Source: Pseudomaricurvus sp050633365
Lineage (GTDB): Bacteria; Pseudomonadota; Gammaproteobacteria; Pseudomonadales; Cellvibrionaceae
DNA length: 64,000 bases
Assembly: GCA_050633365.1 (NCBI GenBank)
Contig: JBOEGJ010000045.1
Coordinates: 148,770-212,769, forward strand
Reading direction: 5' to 3'
Numbering within the stretch: position 1 is the first letter of the stretch; each line of letters begins with the position of its first letter. Below the pieces are notes generated by a model. It was given only the letters and a program-made list of their open reading frames with translations, had not been told where the DNA came from and did no database searches. This document shows positions 16,485-25,388 of the stretch, one piece after another. A program made the translations under genes and the position numbers.

Positions 16485-18251
16485 CTATTGCTCTCTGCTT
16501 TGAAGCCATATCTCGAGTACGGATATGACCCAAATGAGTTCACCGTAGTAGGCTGCATGATTCTCAGATTGCATCCTTAACGCTTTGTCGAGAAACTCTG
16601 GGCGGAATATATTGCGAGATTTCATGCTCGTGAATGATCTTTTCGTTATATCAACAAGCTCTTGGTTTGTACGCATCCATCGACCAAAGGGAAGCCCAAA
16701 TCCATGTTTGGGCTTAGTCAATGTTTCAGGAGCAAGAAAGTTCTCAGTGGATTTCTTGAAAAATTCACGAAGTCGCTGTCCGGGTAGTTTGACCTCTGCG
16801 GGAATTGTACAGCTAAAGTCGACTAGCTCCTTCTCGGCTAGCGGAAACTTGACCGCAACGCCGGCGAGTTGACACATTTTTCTAACCTTAATTAGATCGT
16901 TGTCGGCCAGTGTGAATTTCCAGTCCGTATAGAGCATCTTGTCGGTTGCGCTCTCGCCGTCGGCCTCTGTATAACGTTCACGGAGCTGTTTCAACGGTAG
17001 CTCTCTATCTATATCTTTCAGGAATGCGGCCGTAAATACTTCTGTTGGTGAAAAACGGTGTAAAAAATTGTACGTCTGCAATCTGTCGGGAAGTGGATTG
17101 TCTGCCTGCTGGATATAGCTGCTTGCCTTTTTTACCAAGGGAATTTTTTTGCTAAGTGAGTTATCCAGTACAGCTCGTAATATCAACTTGATGATTGCGG
17201 GCGATTTCTCGTAGGGATAAAACCATTTTTGTTTGGCATAGCGACTGTTTCCAGCAAAAAACTCATCCCCTCCGTCGCCGGCTAAAAGGGTCTCAATGCT
17301 CGATTGTTTGGCCTTGGTGGCGCAAAAGAAAGCTGCTAGGGCAGAGGAGTTTCCGAAAGGTTCGTCAAAACTGCTCGCGACCAGAGCGAAATTATCACTT
17401 ATGTATTCTGGTTCTAGGTACGAGGTAACATGTTCTGTTCCAAAGTGGCGGGCACTGATTTCAGCAAATTCGGTTTCATCGTAGCCTTGCTGGTTAAAGC
17501 CAATGGAGAAGGTTTTTGCTTTGCCTCTGATCTTTTTCAGCATTCCCGCGACTGTGGAGCTGTCGAGACCACCGCTGAGAAAGGCCGCAACTGAGGTGTT
17601 GGGAAGGCTAAGATTGACGGCTTTTTCGATCTCAGACAAACAAGCGTTATGCATGTCTATCGGTATTTCTTTAGAGGAAAACTCGGGCTTATACTGTGGA
17701 CCCAAATGATTGGTTTGCTGTTGATCAAATACCACAAGTTCAGATGGTTTAAGTTTGAATACCCCGTCGTATATCGTGATGGGCGAAGGAATACAGTGAA
17801 AGTAGATGTAATGAAATATGGCCTGAGAGGATACTGTGTAAGAGCGATCTCCCTCTGTCTCTTTGATTAGGTGGGGTAGTGAAGTACTGATGTGTCTGTG
17901 CTTTTCAGTCTCGGTATAGTAGACAGGAATGCTCGCCAAGTGGTCATTAACAACAGAGATATTTTTACTCTCTCGGTTGACGATTACTAATACGAAGCTG
18001 CCAGAAATCTCCTTATAGAGTGATGTTAAGGACTCTTCATGCTCGATTTTTCCAAGGAGGTCGGCGGCATCGATGTTTGAGGTTTTTCCGTATTCTCGTA
18101 AGTCTCCTATCAGGTAGACATCGAACTTGGTGTTGCTCGCTTTATCGAAGGAAAGACTTTTGTCGCAGATCAGCGTATTCGGACAAGAGTCAAGCGTGAT
18201 GGTTTCACAGTGGTAGTCAGAACGGTCTTCCGTGAGCGTCTGTCGTAACAT
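16485..18251 (-). CDS. Asparagine synthetase-like protein with degenerate glutaminase domain
   Basis: This 588-residue protein has a clear Asn-synthase ATP-pyrophosphatase domain: PP-loop FLSGGLDSS near residue 225 and LLAGDGGDEFFAGN. It aligns in layout with AsnB, but its N terminus starts MLRQTLTED instead of MCGI, so the class-II glutaminase nucleophile Cys2 is absent, although a remnant domain (NDHLASIPVYY) persists. It therefore cannot release ammonia from glutamine in the usual way and may use a free amine or another donor, as beta-lactam synthetase and some RiPP cyclases do. A GGAGGG ribosome site about 9 bp before the ATG supports this start, making a missed upstream Cys unlikely. It is in the same operon as two ATP-grasp proteins. 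Confidence 0.82.
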   Translation of the reverse strand: MLRQTLTEDRSDYHCETITLDSCPNTLICDKSLSFDKASNTKFDVYLIGDLREYGKTSNIDAADLLGKIEHEESLTSLYKEISGSFVLVIVNRESKNISVVNDHLASIPVYYTETEKHRHISTSLPHLIKETEGDRSYTVSSQAIFHYIYFHCIPSPITIYDGVFKLKPSELVVFDQQQTNHLGPQYKPEFSSKEIPIDMHNACLSEIEKAVNLSLPNTSVAAFLSGGLDSSTVAGMLKKIRGKAKTFSIGFNQQGYDETEFAEISARHFGTEHVTSYLEPEYISDNFALVASSFDEPFGNSSALAAFFCATKAKQSSIETLLAGDGGDEFFAGNSRYAKQKWFYPYEKSPAIIKLILRAVLDNSLSKKIPLVKKASSYIQQADNPLPDRLQTYNFLHRFSPTEVFTAAFLKDIDRELPLKQLRERYTEADGESATDKMLYTDWKFTLADNDLIKVRKMCQLAGVAVKFPLAEKELVDFSCTIPAEVKLPGQRLREFFKKSTENFLAPETLTKPKHGFGLPFGRWMRTNQELVDITKRSFTSMKSRNIFRPEFLDKALRMQSENHAAYYGELIWVISVLEIWLQSREQ

Positions 18252-18286
18252 CTTTGAATACCCTCCAAATGTTGAGTTGGACTCGG

Positions 18287-19702
18287 TTAACGATAATAAC
18301 GTAGATTCGAGTCAAAGACTCTTATCGAGTGCTTCAGTAAGTTGTTACTGGGTCGTTGCGATATACCCAGAATTAGTGACCTCAATCGGTCTTTTAGTGT
18401 TTCAGATCTCAGTGATTGAGGCTGAAACTCCTCGCTATTTTTGAGAAATTCGACCTGAGTCTTTTTATCGCTGGGAATGGTGGTGATACGCATATTAGCC
18501 GATGGCACTTCGAGAGTCCTCTTTTCTGATTCTGCCGGTAGCGCAATAAGCTCAGTCTTACTCCAATCTATGTCTTGGCTCCGATAGAAGTGCAGAACCA
18601 AAGAGCGGGTGCTCCAAAATGCACTGGCAGGGCCGCTGTAAGGATCAAGCCAGGTTGGATTGTCTTCGAATACGCCTTGAGTAGGGCGGCCAAGTTTCAG
18701 TGCATTGTTCTGAATATAGTAGTTCCAGCAGCTGTATAGCGTATTTAGAGTTGTTCCGTTGGGGAAGTCGCTGGGTGAATAGTGATTGGCCGCTAGAATC
18801 GGAACGGGCATCGCCATGCGATAGCTCAGGCTGCGACCAAAAAGAGGGCTTCCTTCTTTGGTGAATAGGTATTGATACCAATCGGAGTAATCACATATTG
18901 CTTGCCGGATAAAGCTTCGGTCAAATTCCGGATCAATTTGATCAATCCAGTAAAGGGAATAATGAAACCCCCACGCATTGTAGAGATCAACATCTCCATT
19001 ATCGCCGTCTTTGAAGCATCCCTGATCTAGATAAAACGACTTTATACGTGAATAGCGATCAGAGCAGTCATACCGGTTATTCGAGTCAAGTGATGTCACC
19101 ACGGCGTTGATTAGCACAACAAAAAGGTGCCAATTGTTGTCTGCGGTTTTTTTATCTCTCGCGTGGCTTAGCCAGTGCAGAGTGTTGTGTTTTACCTCAT
19201 CCGATAATTCATGCCATAGGCAGTCTTTTACTAGCCATATTGCCAGCGCAATATCGGCAGCTTCACATATCAGCGTGCTTCCGTCTGTGATGTCTCCCCA
19301 GTAGGCTGATCCCTTAGGGTCGGTTCCCCGAGAGAGTGTTTGGTGGAAATATTCTTTAATCTCATGTGCGACCGGTTCAGTAATTGTCGGCGATAGATAA
19401 TAGGCCGACCACAGCGGAAGAAGGCGGCTCATACCTTCCATACCATCGCTCTTGGCCCCATAAATACTGCCCATCCCAGGGTAGTAGACTGCGGTGTTAT
19501 GGGGGTTCCTGTAATGTTGGTTAGCTTGCCAAAAGTAGCGGGTGACAGCGTCCAATTTGTCGCTTACCGATTGAGAGGCGCTAGAAAAACACGATTTTAT
19601 GCTCTCGTCGTCTTGAGAATAATGGCTGCTTTTGAGCCAAAGCCGTTCAAGATTCTGCCGCTGCCAGCGATAGCTTTGTTGTAGGTCCTTGATTGAGATC
19701 AT
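18287..19702 (-). CDS. DUF2264-like protein
   Basis: This 471-residue protein resembles the DUF2264 family, which is predicted to form an (alpha/alpha)6 barrel like some glycoside hydrolases and lyases. Recognisable stretches are YYPGMGSIYGAKSDGMEGMSR-type text near residue 75, SAYYLSP, the WHLFVVLINAV helix and DLYNAWGFHYS. No signal peptide is visible. The family's biochemical function is not established, so a role in trimming or modifying a glycan is inference from the barrel prediction and the operon. Its start overlaps the upstream GT2 stop by 4 bp, and 35 bp separate it from the AsnB-like gene. Confidence 0.7.
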   Translation of the reverse strand: MISIKDLQQSYRWQRQNLERLWLKSSHYSQDDESIKSCFSSASQSVSDKLDAVTRYFWQANQHYRNPHNTAVYYPGMGSIYGAKSDGMEGMSRLLPLWSAYYLSPTITEPVAHEIKEYFHQTLSRGTDPKGSAYWGDITDGSTLICEAADIALAIWLVKDCLWHELSDEVKHNTLHWLSHARDKKTADNNWHLFVVLINAVVTSLDSNNRYDCSDRYSRIKSFYLDQGCFKDGDNGDVDLYNAWGFHYSLYWIDQIDPEFDRSFIRQAICDYSDWYQYLFTKEGSPLFGRSLSYRMAMPVPILAANHYSPSDFPNGTTLNTLYSCWNYYIQNNALKLGRPTQGVFEDNPTWLDPYSGPASAFWSTRSLVLHFYRSQDIDWSKTELIALPAESEKRTLEVPSANMRITTIPSDKKTQVEFLKNSEEFQPQSLRSETLKDRLRSLILGISQRPSNNLLKHSIRVFDSNLRYYR

Positions 19703-20664
19703 TTTGGCGATTCATCTCGAGGCAGGTAGATCATGCAGCGAATTAAAAATTTGTAGCTGTCAGTGCGCAGTGGTTTGTATTTCATCGCGCGCAGGAACGA
19801 GTAGAAGGCCTTTCGGTACCACCGCGCCAGAAATAGCTCATAGCCGTGTTCAAACCAAACTTTAAAGAAAAATCGCTGCAATTCGGATTGACCGATGAAC
19901 TCGCCGGATTGGCTTTGGGTTCCAAGGCTCTCGACAGCATTTTCCATGATTTCAGCGCGATAATTGCGCAAGTGTGGACGATGCGAAATACTCTGTGAGT
20001 TTTTCCGGTAGTAGGCGTAACGAGTGTTCACTTGGGCGATTTGTGTTGATGCCGCTAGCTGCAACCAAAAATCGTAGTCTTGGCCTCGTCGATAGCTGGG
20101 ATTGAATCGAATGGTTGTTAGCGTCGATCGTCTTACCAGTGCGGCGATGATGTGGTACCAAGAAGTCTCGAAGAGTGTGTGGTAGACCCAGCCGGAACGC
20201 TCTTCGACCAAGGTAGGAGTAAGGCTCTCATCGACTGGTTCGGTATTGATGAATTGAAAGGTTTCATCAACGTGCTCAAAGCGGCCGGTCACCACGCCAT
20301 ATTGAGGATGATCCTGCATGAACTGTACTTGTTGGTGTAAACGATTTGGGGCCCAAAGGTCATCGCTGTCGTTAAAGGCGATAAAATCACCTAACGCATG
20401 TTCAATGCCCGTATTCCGAGCGACCGCAGAACCAGCATTCTTTTGCAGAATGTACTTAACTTGATTGCCAAAGGATTGAACGATCGCGGCACAATTATCT
20501 GTACTTCCGTCATCTACGACGATAATTTCTTTGTGAGGATAGCGCTGGCTGACGATGCTCTGCAGGCAGTCGTGAATATGGTCTTCAGCGTTATACATCG
20601 GAACAATGATGGAAACTAAAGGTAATTTGTCGATGTTGGTTTTCCCTGTCATCGGTGTGGCCAT
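19699..20664 (-). CDS. Glycosyltransferase family 2 protein
   Basis: This 321-residue GT-A glycosyltransferase has the opening VSIIVPMYNAE, the nucleotide-binding EIIVVDDGSTDN and the metal-binding FNDSDDLW (D-x-D type) near residue 110. It would transfer a sugar from a nucleotide donor in the cytoplasm. It is the first gene of the seven-gene - strand operon that runs to 10945. No convincing ribosome site precedes the chosen ATG; a second Met lies four residues later. Confidence 0.88.
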   Translation of the reverse strand: MATPMTGKTNIDKLPLVSIIVPMYNAEDHIHDCLQSIVSQRYPHKEIIVVDDGSTDNCAAIVQSFGNQVKYILQKNAGSAVARNTGIEHALGDFIAFNDSDDLWAPNRLHQQVQFMQDHPQYGVVTGRFEHVDETFQFINTEPVDESLTPTLVEERSGWVYHTLFETSWYHIIAALVRRSTLTTIRFNPSYRRGQDYDFWLQLAASTQIAQVNTRYAYYRKNSQSISHRPHLRNYRAEIMENAVESLGTQSQSGEFIGQSELQRFFFKVWFEHGYELFLARWYRKAFYSFLRAMKYKPLRTDSYKFLIRCMIYLPRDESPK

Positions 20665-20708
20665 GAGGAATCAATTGTTACACTAGTATTTTGGGGTGAG
20701 CCTTCGAA

Positions 20709-21335
20709 TTACAAACTAATACCTTTTGATTGTAGTTTCATTTTTAGGCCCGCCATAGGGAAGTTCTGTGAATAGGCTTTTTCCGCGTAGCGCTGAGAAT
20801 TCTCTAAGTCGTTCAATTCGAAATAGACAAGTCCCAAATTATAGTGCGCCTCTGCTGATGGTTTTATCGATGCTGATTTAAGAAAGTGTTTTTCTGCCTC
20901 TTTAAAATCATTGTTTTTATATAGATATATCCCATATAACTGATAGAGATAAGGGTCGTTATCCTTAAATTGAAACGCTCTTTCAAAATAACACTCTACG
21001 GTTTGTGGGAAGGGATATTTGGGCACTTTAGGAAGTACACCCTTAAGCTGGCTGTCGTATCGTATAACGGAGTGAAGGGCCCGATAGTGATTCGGAAACT
21101 TGTTCAGGGTATAGGCTAAATCATCCATAACCTCGTTCGTGGATTCGCCACTAATGAGATTCTCTACTCGGTTTGTGAAGTGTCTTCTTTCAACCGTAGA
21201 CAGGTTCTTCCTTCTATCGATCGGGCTAGAGTAGTCCCAAGGTCCAATCTCTACATCGAACACACTTCCACAACTGCTTCCATAAGCAATATTTGAACAT
21301 AGCAGAAACGCAAAAGCTGGGTAGTACCACTTCAC
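20709..21335 (-). CDS. Exported tetratricopeptide-repeat protein
   Basis: I place the start at a GTG (21335-21333) because AGAAGGA lies 7 bp upstream and the protein then opens directly with a signal peptide (KWYYPAFAFLLCSNIAYGS), giving 208 residues. An upstream ATG at 21407 would add 24 residues before the signal and is unlikely. The mature part has a conserved-looking CGSVFDVEIGPWDY segment and then two or three TPR units around residues 115-200 (DPYLYQLYGIYLYKNND, AHYNLGLVYFELND). TPRs mediate protein contacts, so it may be a periplasmic scaffold for the glycan machinery. It ends 44 bp before the GT2 operon start, in the same direction. Confidence 0.75.
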   Translation of the reverse strand: MKWYYPAFAFLLCSNIAYGSSCGSVFDVEIGPWDYSSPIDRRKNLSTVERRHFTNRVENLISGESTNEVMDDLAYTLNKFPNHYRALHSVIRYDSQLKGVLPKVPKYPFPQTVECYFERAFQFKDNDPYLYQLYGIYLYKNNDFKEAEKHFLKSASIKPSAEAHYNLGLVYFELNDLENSQRYAEKAYSQNFPMAGLKMKLQSKGISL

Positions 21336-21751
21336 CTGAAATTCCTTCTTTCTGGCTGACTTATAGATAACGTTAATACATTGAGCATTAATATGCCAAC
21401 AGCTCAATCCTGTGACTGTAAGGGCAATAGTGTTTGATTGAACCAGATACGGTTAATCAAAGAAACCGTTGATTTAGCTCGCTTATCTTTTTCGGGTTTT
21501 AGCACTCTTTGGGGTGGTGATTATGGAGGTGAATGTGGAAATACGCGCCGAACCAGCTTTGAAAGATGGTCACTGATTATAATTGTCTGTAGTCTCTAGT
21601 TCGATACTCTTAACGGTGATCGTCGCAATCATAACTTGAAGTTGTGAGGCCGTCATTTTGACCTCGGTTTAATGTCGATAGTTGCCGTGATCATTCACTC
21701 AAGCATCATGGATGCAAAAATTTTGATGTCCATTTATTAAGGTCTTTGTAA
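21336..21751. other. Divergent intergenic region
   Basis: This is a 416-bp gap between the divergent TPR gene and the GT2 gene at 21752, so promoters for both are expected here. I see an imperfect dyad around 21430-21460 (TTTGATTGAACC then GGTTAATCAAA) that could be an operator or hairpin. I do not see a convincing -35/-10 pair, and no coding frame of note. Confidence 0.4.
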
Positions 21752-22747
21752 ATGAGTCGAAATTCAGACGCGACTAGCGTAGTGATACCGTGCTTCAATG
21801 GCGCGCGGGTTCTTCCGGCGACTATTGAAACCTTGTTAAATCAAGATTTACTTCCCGATGAAATTATCGTTGTGGACGATGGCTCTGATGATGACACTGT
21901 TGATGTCGCCACTCAATTTGGGACGAGGGTTCGTGTACTTACACAAAAAAATCAAGGTGCGGCATCAGCACGCCATACCGGAGCTGTTAACGCAAAAAAT
22001 GATATTGTCTTTTTTGTGGATGCGGGAGATACATCGCCACCGGGAAAGATTCGGGCTCTGCGCGACGCGTTAATCGCGAACCCAGACTGTATCTGCGCTT
22101 ATGGAGAATGTTGGAATAAGGACAAAGAAAAACCTCAAGAAACACGCTTCACTCATTCGCCGCTCGACGGCAGCTGGACGACTATCAGCGATCCATTTGA
22201 AGTGCTACTAGCGCAGTCTTGGCCCTTGGCAAGCGCAATGAATTTGGCTGTGAGGCGAGACTATGCCATCAAAGGAACGGCGATAGGGAGCTTCTACCGC
22301 GCGGGTAATGACTACGCCATGCAGCTCAATCTTGCTCGATTCGGGGCGTTTGTACACGTCGCCAGTATTACATCAGAATTTAAAATTTTTGGTGAGGGAC
22401 TTACCAGTCAACACGGTATTGATCAACAGATGTCCTATTCACTGCTCGCGGCGGTTGAGTTCTATCTCGCGCACTCAAACAGAGATCATTACCGCAAGGT
22501 CTTTAGGAAACGAATTAGTTACTATTGGCCTACAATCGTCTATTTTATGTGGAACAACTCGAATGTCAGGTTGCGCAACCAAGTCATTAAGGCCGGACTC
22601 AGGTATGGCAGTGTGTATGATTCTATGAAGTCCTTTATATGGACGCTCGTCAAAGAGCATAAAAGGGGCAGGGAGATTCGCAACCCAGTACTCGGTTATC
22701 TCGCTAGGCAAGTTTATCAATTATCCCAGGCTCGAGACTTAAAATAG
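21752..22747 (+). CDS. Glycosyltransferase family 2 protein
   Basis: This 331-residue GT-A enzyme has TSVVIPCFNGARVLP at the start, EIIVVDDGSDDDT as nucleotide-binding motif and FFVDAGDTSPPGK in the D-x-D position. The motif reads VDAGD rather than DxDD, a mild divergence. It opens a + strand trio with the flippase (23 bp downstream) and the methyltransferase-like gene. This looks like a sugar-transfer and export module inserted between two - strand blocks. Confidence 0.85.
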   Translation: MSRNSDATSVVIPCFNGARVLPATIETLLNQDLLPDEIIVVDDGSDDDTVDVATQFGTRVRVLTQKNQGAASARHTGAVNAKNDIVFFVDAGDTSPPGKIRALRDALIANPDCICAYGECWNKDKEKPQETRFTHSPLDGSWTTISDPFEVLLAQSWPLASAMNLAVRRDYAIKGTAIGSFYRAGNDYAMQLNLARFGAFVHVASITSEFKIFGEGLTSQHGIDQQMSYSLLAAVEFYLAHSNRDHYRKVFRKRISYYWPTIVYFMWNNSNVRLRNQVIKAGLRYGSVYDSMKSFIWTLVKEHKRGREIRNPVLGYLARQVYQLSQARDLK

Positions 22748-22770
22748 GCATTGTCGCTAAGGAAGGTATT

Positions 22771-24234
22771 TTGAGTGTAGTTATCCAGTCGATATTTTAC
22801 GCAATGGGAGGTCGCTATATTGCATTAGTGATTCAGTTGGCCTCCGTGATGGTGGTTGCTCGGCTGTTATCTCCAGAAGAAATCGGAATCTATTCCATAT
22901 CGGCATCTCTATTTGGTTTTCTCCTGCTTATTCGTGACTTTGGTATCGGCTCCTATCTCATACAAGAGAAAAACTTGACTCAAGACGTGATTGCTTCGGC
23001 TTTTACTATGTCTTTGGCGCTGTGTTGGTCGCTGGCGCTGTTTGCGTTCATCGTAAAACCTCATCTCGCGAGCTTCTATAATATTCCGGCGATGGAAGTT
23101 ATTATCAGCTTTCTGTGTGTCAATCTTCTGATCATTCCCTTTGGTTCCATCACACTTTCGCTTCTCAAGAGAGAAATGAAGTTCGATCGAATTATTGTGG
23201 TGGATGTTGGCGCTGGTATTGCCAATACGGTCGTTACTATCGTTTCTGCTTACAATGGGCAGAGTTATTTGAGCTTAGCCTACGGCTCGTTGGCGGGGAC
23301 TATTGCAACGGTTTGTATTGCCATGTTCTTTCGACCCAAGAATTTGAAGTATCTTCCAGGTATCGGGAAAATTCGCTCGGTGGCCAATTTTGGCTGGAAA
23401 ATAAGCGGTTCAAACGTCTTTACTCAACTGCAATCGAGCAGCCCAGATTTAGTCGTGGGAAAGCTGCAAGGGCCGGTTGAAGCTGTGTATTTCAATAAAG
23501 CCATTTCGGTATTTAAGCTCTTCGATCAGATTTTTCAAAATGCGCTTCGTCCAGTTTATCAGTCTTATGTGGCGGGAAAGAACCGACGTGGCGCCGACTT
23601 AAAGCGACCAGTATTACGGGCCAGTAGTATCTATCTAATTTTGGCCTGGGCGTTTGCCTCGTTTATGCAATTCAACTCAACCGCGGTTGTATTGATCCTA
23701 TTTGGCGATAACTGGTTAGATGTTGTTCCCTTGATCGAAGTCATGTGTTTAAGTCATGCATTAAATAGTCTCTTCGTGTTCCACACAACGACGCTGCTAG
23801 GTTTGGGGAAGGCCAACCGGGTGTTACGGCTGAGTATTATTCTCGCGTTAGCGCAATTTGTGGTGATTATCGCTTACGGTAGATTCGACCTGATATATAT
23901 TGTGACTGCGCTAATTTCTATTTCATTTGTTCGCTTTTTGGCGATTCGAAATGATCTTATAAGCCTGTTTGGAATTACTGCAAAAGACCTGTTTGGCATG
24001 GTTAAGGTGCCCTTTGTGATCTCGGTATCCATATATGGCGCTAATACAATGGCACTCAATCTTGTGAGTGATCAGATTTCTGGAATTTTTGTTTTTCTAT
24101 TGAGTGTTTCCATAACCGCGGCTGTATTGATTGGTCTCACGTTTATTTTGGCCAACCCTCTGCGAGACGTGGCTGTTGAAACACTCAAAGCACTTTTTAA
24201 GAAACGGCGTGAATTACGCCAAAAGCGCATATGA
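22771..24234 (+). CDS. Wzx-like oligosaccharide flippase (MOP/polysaccharide biosynthesis family)
   Basis: This 487-residue polytopic protein has 12-14 predicted hydrophobic segments and the N-terminal pattern of lipopolysaccharide flippases of the WzxC type (ARLLSPEEIGIYSIS, then RDFGIGSYLIQE). It would flip lipid-linked glycan across the inner membrane. The start is TTG at 22771 with GGAAGG 4 bp upstream; no better start lies nearby. It follows the GT2 by 23 bp. It is the only flippase-like gene in the window and may serve the polymer of the surrounding genes. Confidence 0.88.
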   Translation: MSVVIQSIFYAMGGRYIALVIQLASVMVVARLLSPEEIGIYSISASLFGFLLLIRDFGIGSYLIQEKNLTQDVIASAFTMSLALCWSLALFAFIVKPHLASFYNIPAMEVIISFLCVNLLIIPFGSITLSLLKREMKFDRIIVVDVGAGIANTVVTIVSAYNGQSYLSLAYGSLAGTIATVCIAMFFRPKNLKYLPGIGKIRSVANFGWKISGSNVFTQLQSSSPDLVVGKLQGPVEAVYFNKAISVFKLFDQIFQNALRPVYQSYVAGKNRRGADLKRPVLRASSIYLILAWAFASFMQFNSTAVVLILFGDNWLDVVPLIEVMCLSHALNSLFVFHTTTLLGLGKANRVLRLSIILALAQFVVIIAYGRFDLIYIVTALISISFVRFLAIRNDLISLFGITAKDLFGMVKVPFVISVSIYGANTMALNLVSDQISGIFVFLLSVSITAAVLIGLTFILANPLRDVAVETLKALFKKRRELRQKRI

Positions 24235-24303
24235 CCTGAAAAAGCTATGATTTCTATGCAATGCTGAGGTCTCTGTTTTTTTGTAGTCTCTAGGGAGGTG
24301 GAA

Positions 24304-25050
24304 GTGATATACGTTATTTTTCTAATGTTGGCTTTGGGGCTTGTGTTACTGTTTCTGGTGTTTCATAAAGTGCGTCGTATTCACCTTATGATGTTTGATC
24401 AGTCCAGTGAGCTTAAGAAAACCGTCGACAACCATTACACCCAAGTTGAAGCCTTGATGGGAATCTATCATTCGCTGGATCTCGAGGGAGCGCTTCCCGC
24501 ACTGCGAGGTTGGGCTGGGTCTCCAGATTATCTTCTTACGCTTGCTAAATCCGTTCTTAAAGAAAAGCCAAAATCTGTGGTTGAATGTGGGAGCGGGTCC
24601 TCATCAGTGGTGATTGCGGCGGCTCTTAAGAAAAATGGAAACGGACATTTGTACTCCCTAGATCACTCCCCTGAGTTTGCCGAAAAGACACGGCTGCTGT
24701 TGGAGAGTTTAGGGCTAAGCGACTGGGTTACCGTACTCGATGCGCCTTTGACTGAAACTAACCTAAATGGCGAGCCATATAGCTGGTATGACGTCTCTGG
24801 ACTTAGCGTGGAATCCATTGATTTTTTAAATGTCGACGGCCCGCCGCGCCGAACCAACAGCAACGCTCGCTATCCGGTATTGCCGGTGTTGCATAGTAAA
24901 CTCTCTGACGGCACGACGGTCTTACTCGATGATGCCGGCCGAGAGGATGAACTTGCAACCGTCCAGCGCTGGAAAGATGAGGGGCTAATTTGCGCTGAAG
25001 AATACATCACCACCGAGAAAGGCTTGTCGATAATGACGGTTAAAAACTAG
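24304..25050 (+). CDS. Membrane-anchored methyltransferase-like (class I SAM fold) protein
   Basis: This 248-residue protein has one N-terminal membrane helix (IYVIFLMLALGLVLLFLVF) and then a Rossmann-type domain with VVECGSGSSSVVIAAAL as the SAM-binding glycine loop near residue 100 and LYSLDHSPEF as the acidic second-strand motif. It resembles class I SAM methyltransferases. I choose GTG at 24304 because GGGAGG lies 5 bp upstream; a GTG at 24298 overlaps that site. A glycan O-methyltransferase role is inference. Its TAG stop is part of the CTAG flanking the MITE-like element, so the element sits exactly at the end of the gene. Confidence 0.65.
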   Translation: MIYVIFLMLALGLVLLFLVFHKVRRIHLMMFDQSSELKKTVDNHYTQVEALMGIYHSLDLEGALPALRGWAGSPDYLLTLAKSVLKEKPKSVVECGSGSSSVVIAAALKKNGNGHLYSLDHSPEFAEKTRLLLESLGLSDWVTVLDAPLTETNLNGEPYSWYDVSGLSVESIDFLNVDGPPRRTNSNARYPVLPVLHSKLSDGTTVLLDDAGREDELATVQRWKDEGLICAEEYITTEKGLSIMTVKN

Positions 25051-25314
25051 GGCACCTCTGAATAATGGCGTTAGCGCTCAGCGGGATCCTAAAGTGCCCA
25101 TATGCAAGGCGCACTTTGCAGGTAATGGCCGTAGCCCTTGGCAAAAAGTGCAACACAGCAGATGGGTACTTTAGGACCCGCCCTGCGGGGCCTTCAGACA
25201 ATTCCGCACTCGTCGTTGCAAATTATCGACAGGCAACCAGCCTGCCTCAAAGTTGCGCCTAGATTGCGTACTTGTTTGAAGGCCTGAGCTGCAACGGCAT
25301 TATTCAGAGGTACC
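25051..25314. mobile_element. MITE-like element with long inverted terminal repeats and two internal hairpins
   Basis: The left end (from 25051, GGCACCTCTGAATAATGGCG) and right end (ending 25314) are inverted repeats of about 22-24 bp with two mismatches. CTAG flanks both sides (25047-25050 and 25315-25318), fitting a 4-bp target duplication of the kind made by IS5-type transposases. Inside are two further inverted pairs: 25083-25101 with 25162-25179, and 25189-25201 with 25272-25284. At about 264 bp it encodes no transposase, so it would be mobilised in trans. The CTAG includes the TAG stop of the preceding gene. The IS5 link is inference from the target site only. Confidence 0.7.
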
Positions 25315-25388
25315 CTAGATGGTCTTGGAGCGAGGAAGGTCTCTCTAGGTTTGGCACTTAATATTAGTTCCAAGGCTGGGAGGCCTTG

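Noticed and set aside
25065..25262. Possible 65-codon frame in the MITE-like element
   Set aside because: It runs through the inverted repeats and hairpins of the element and resembles no transposase.
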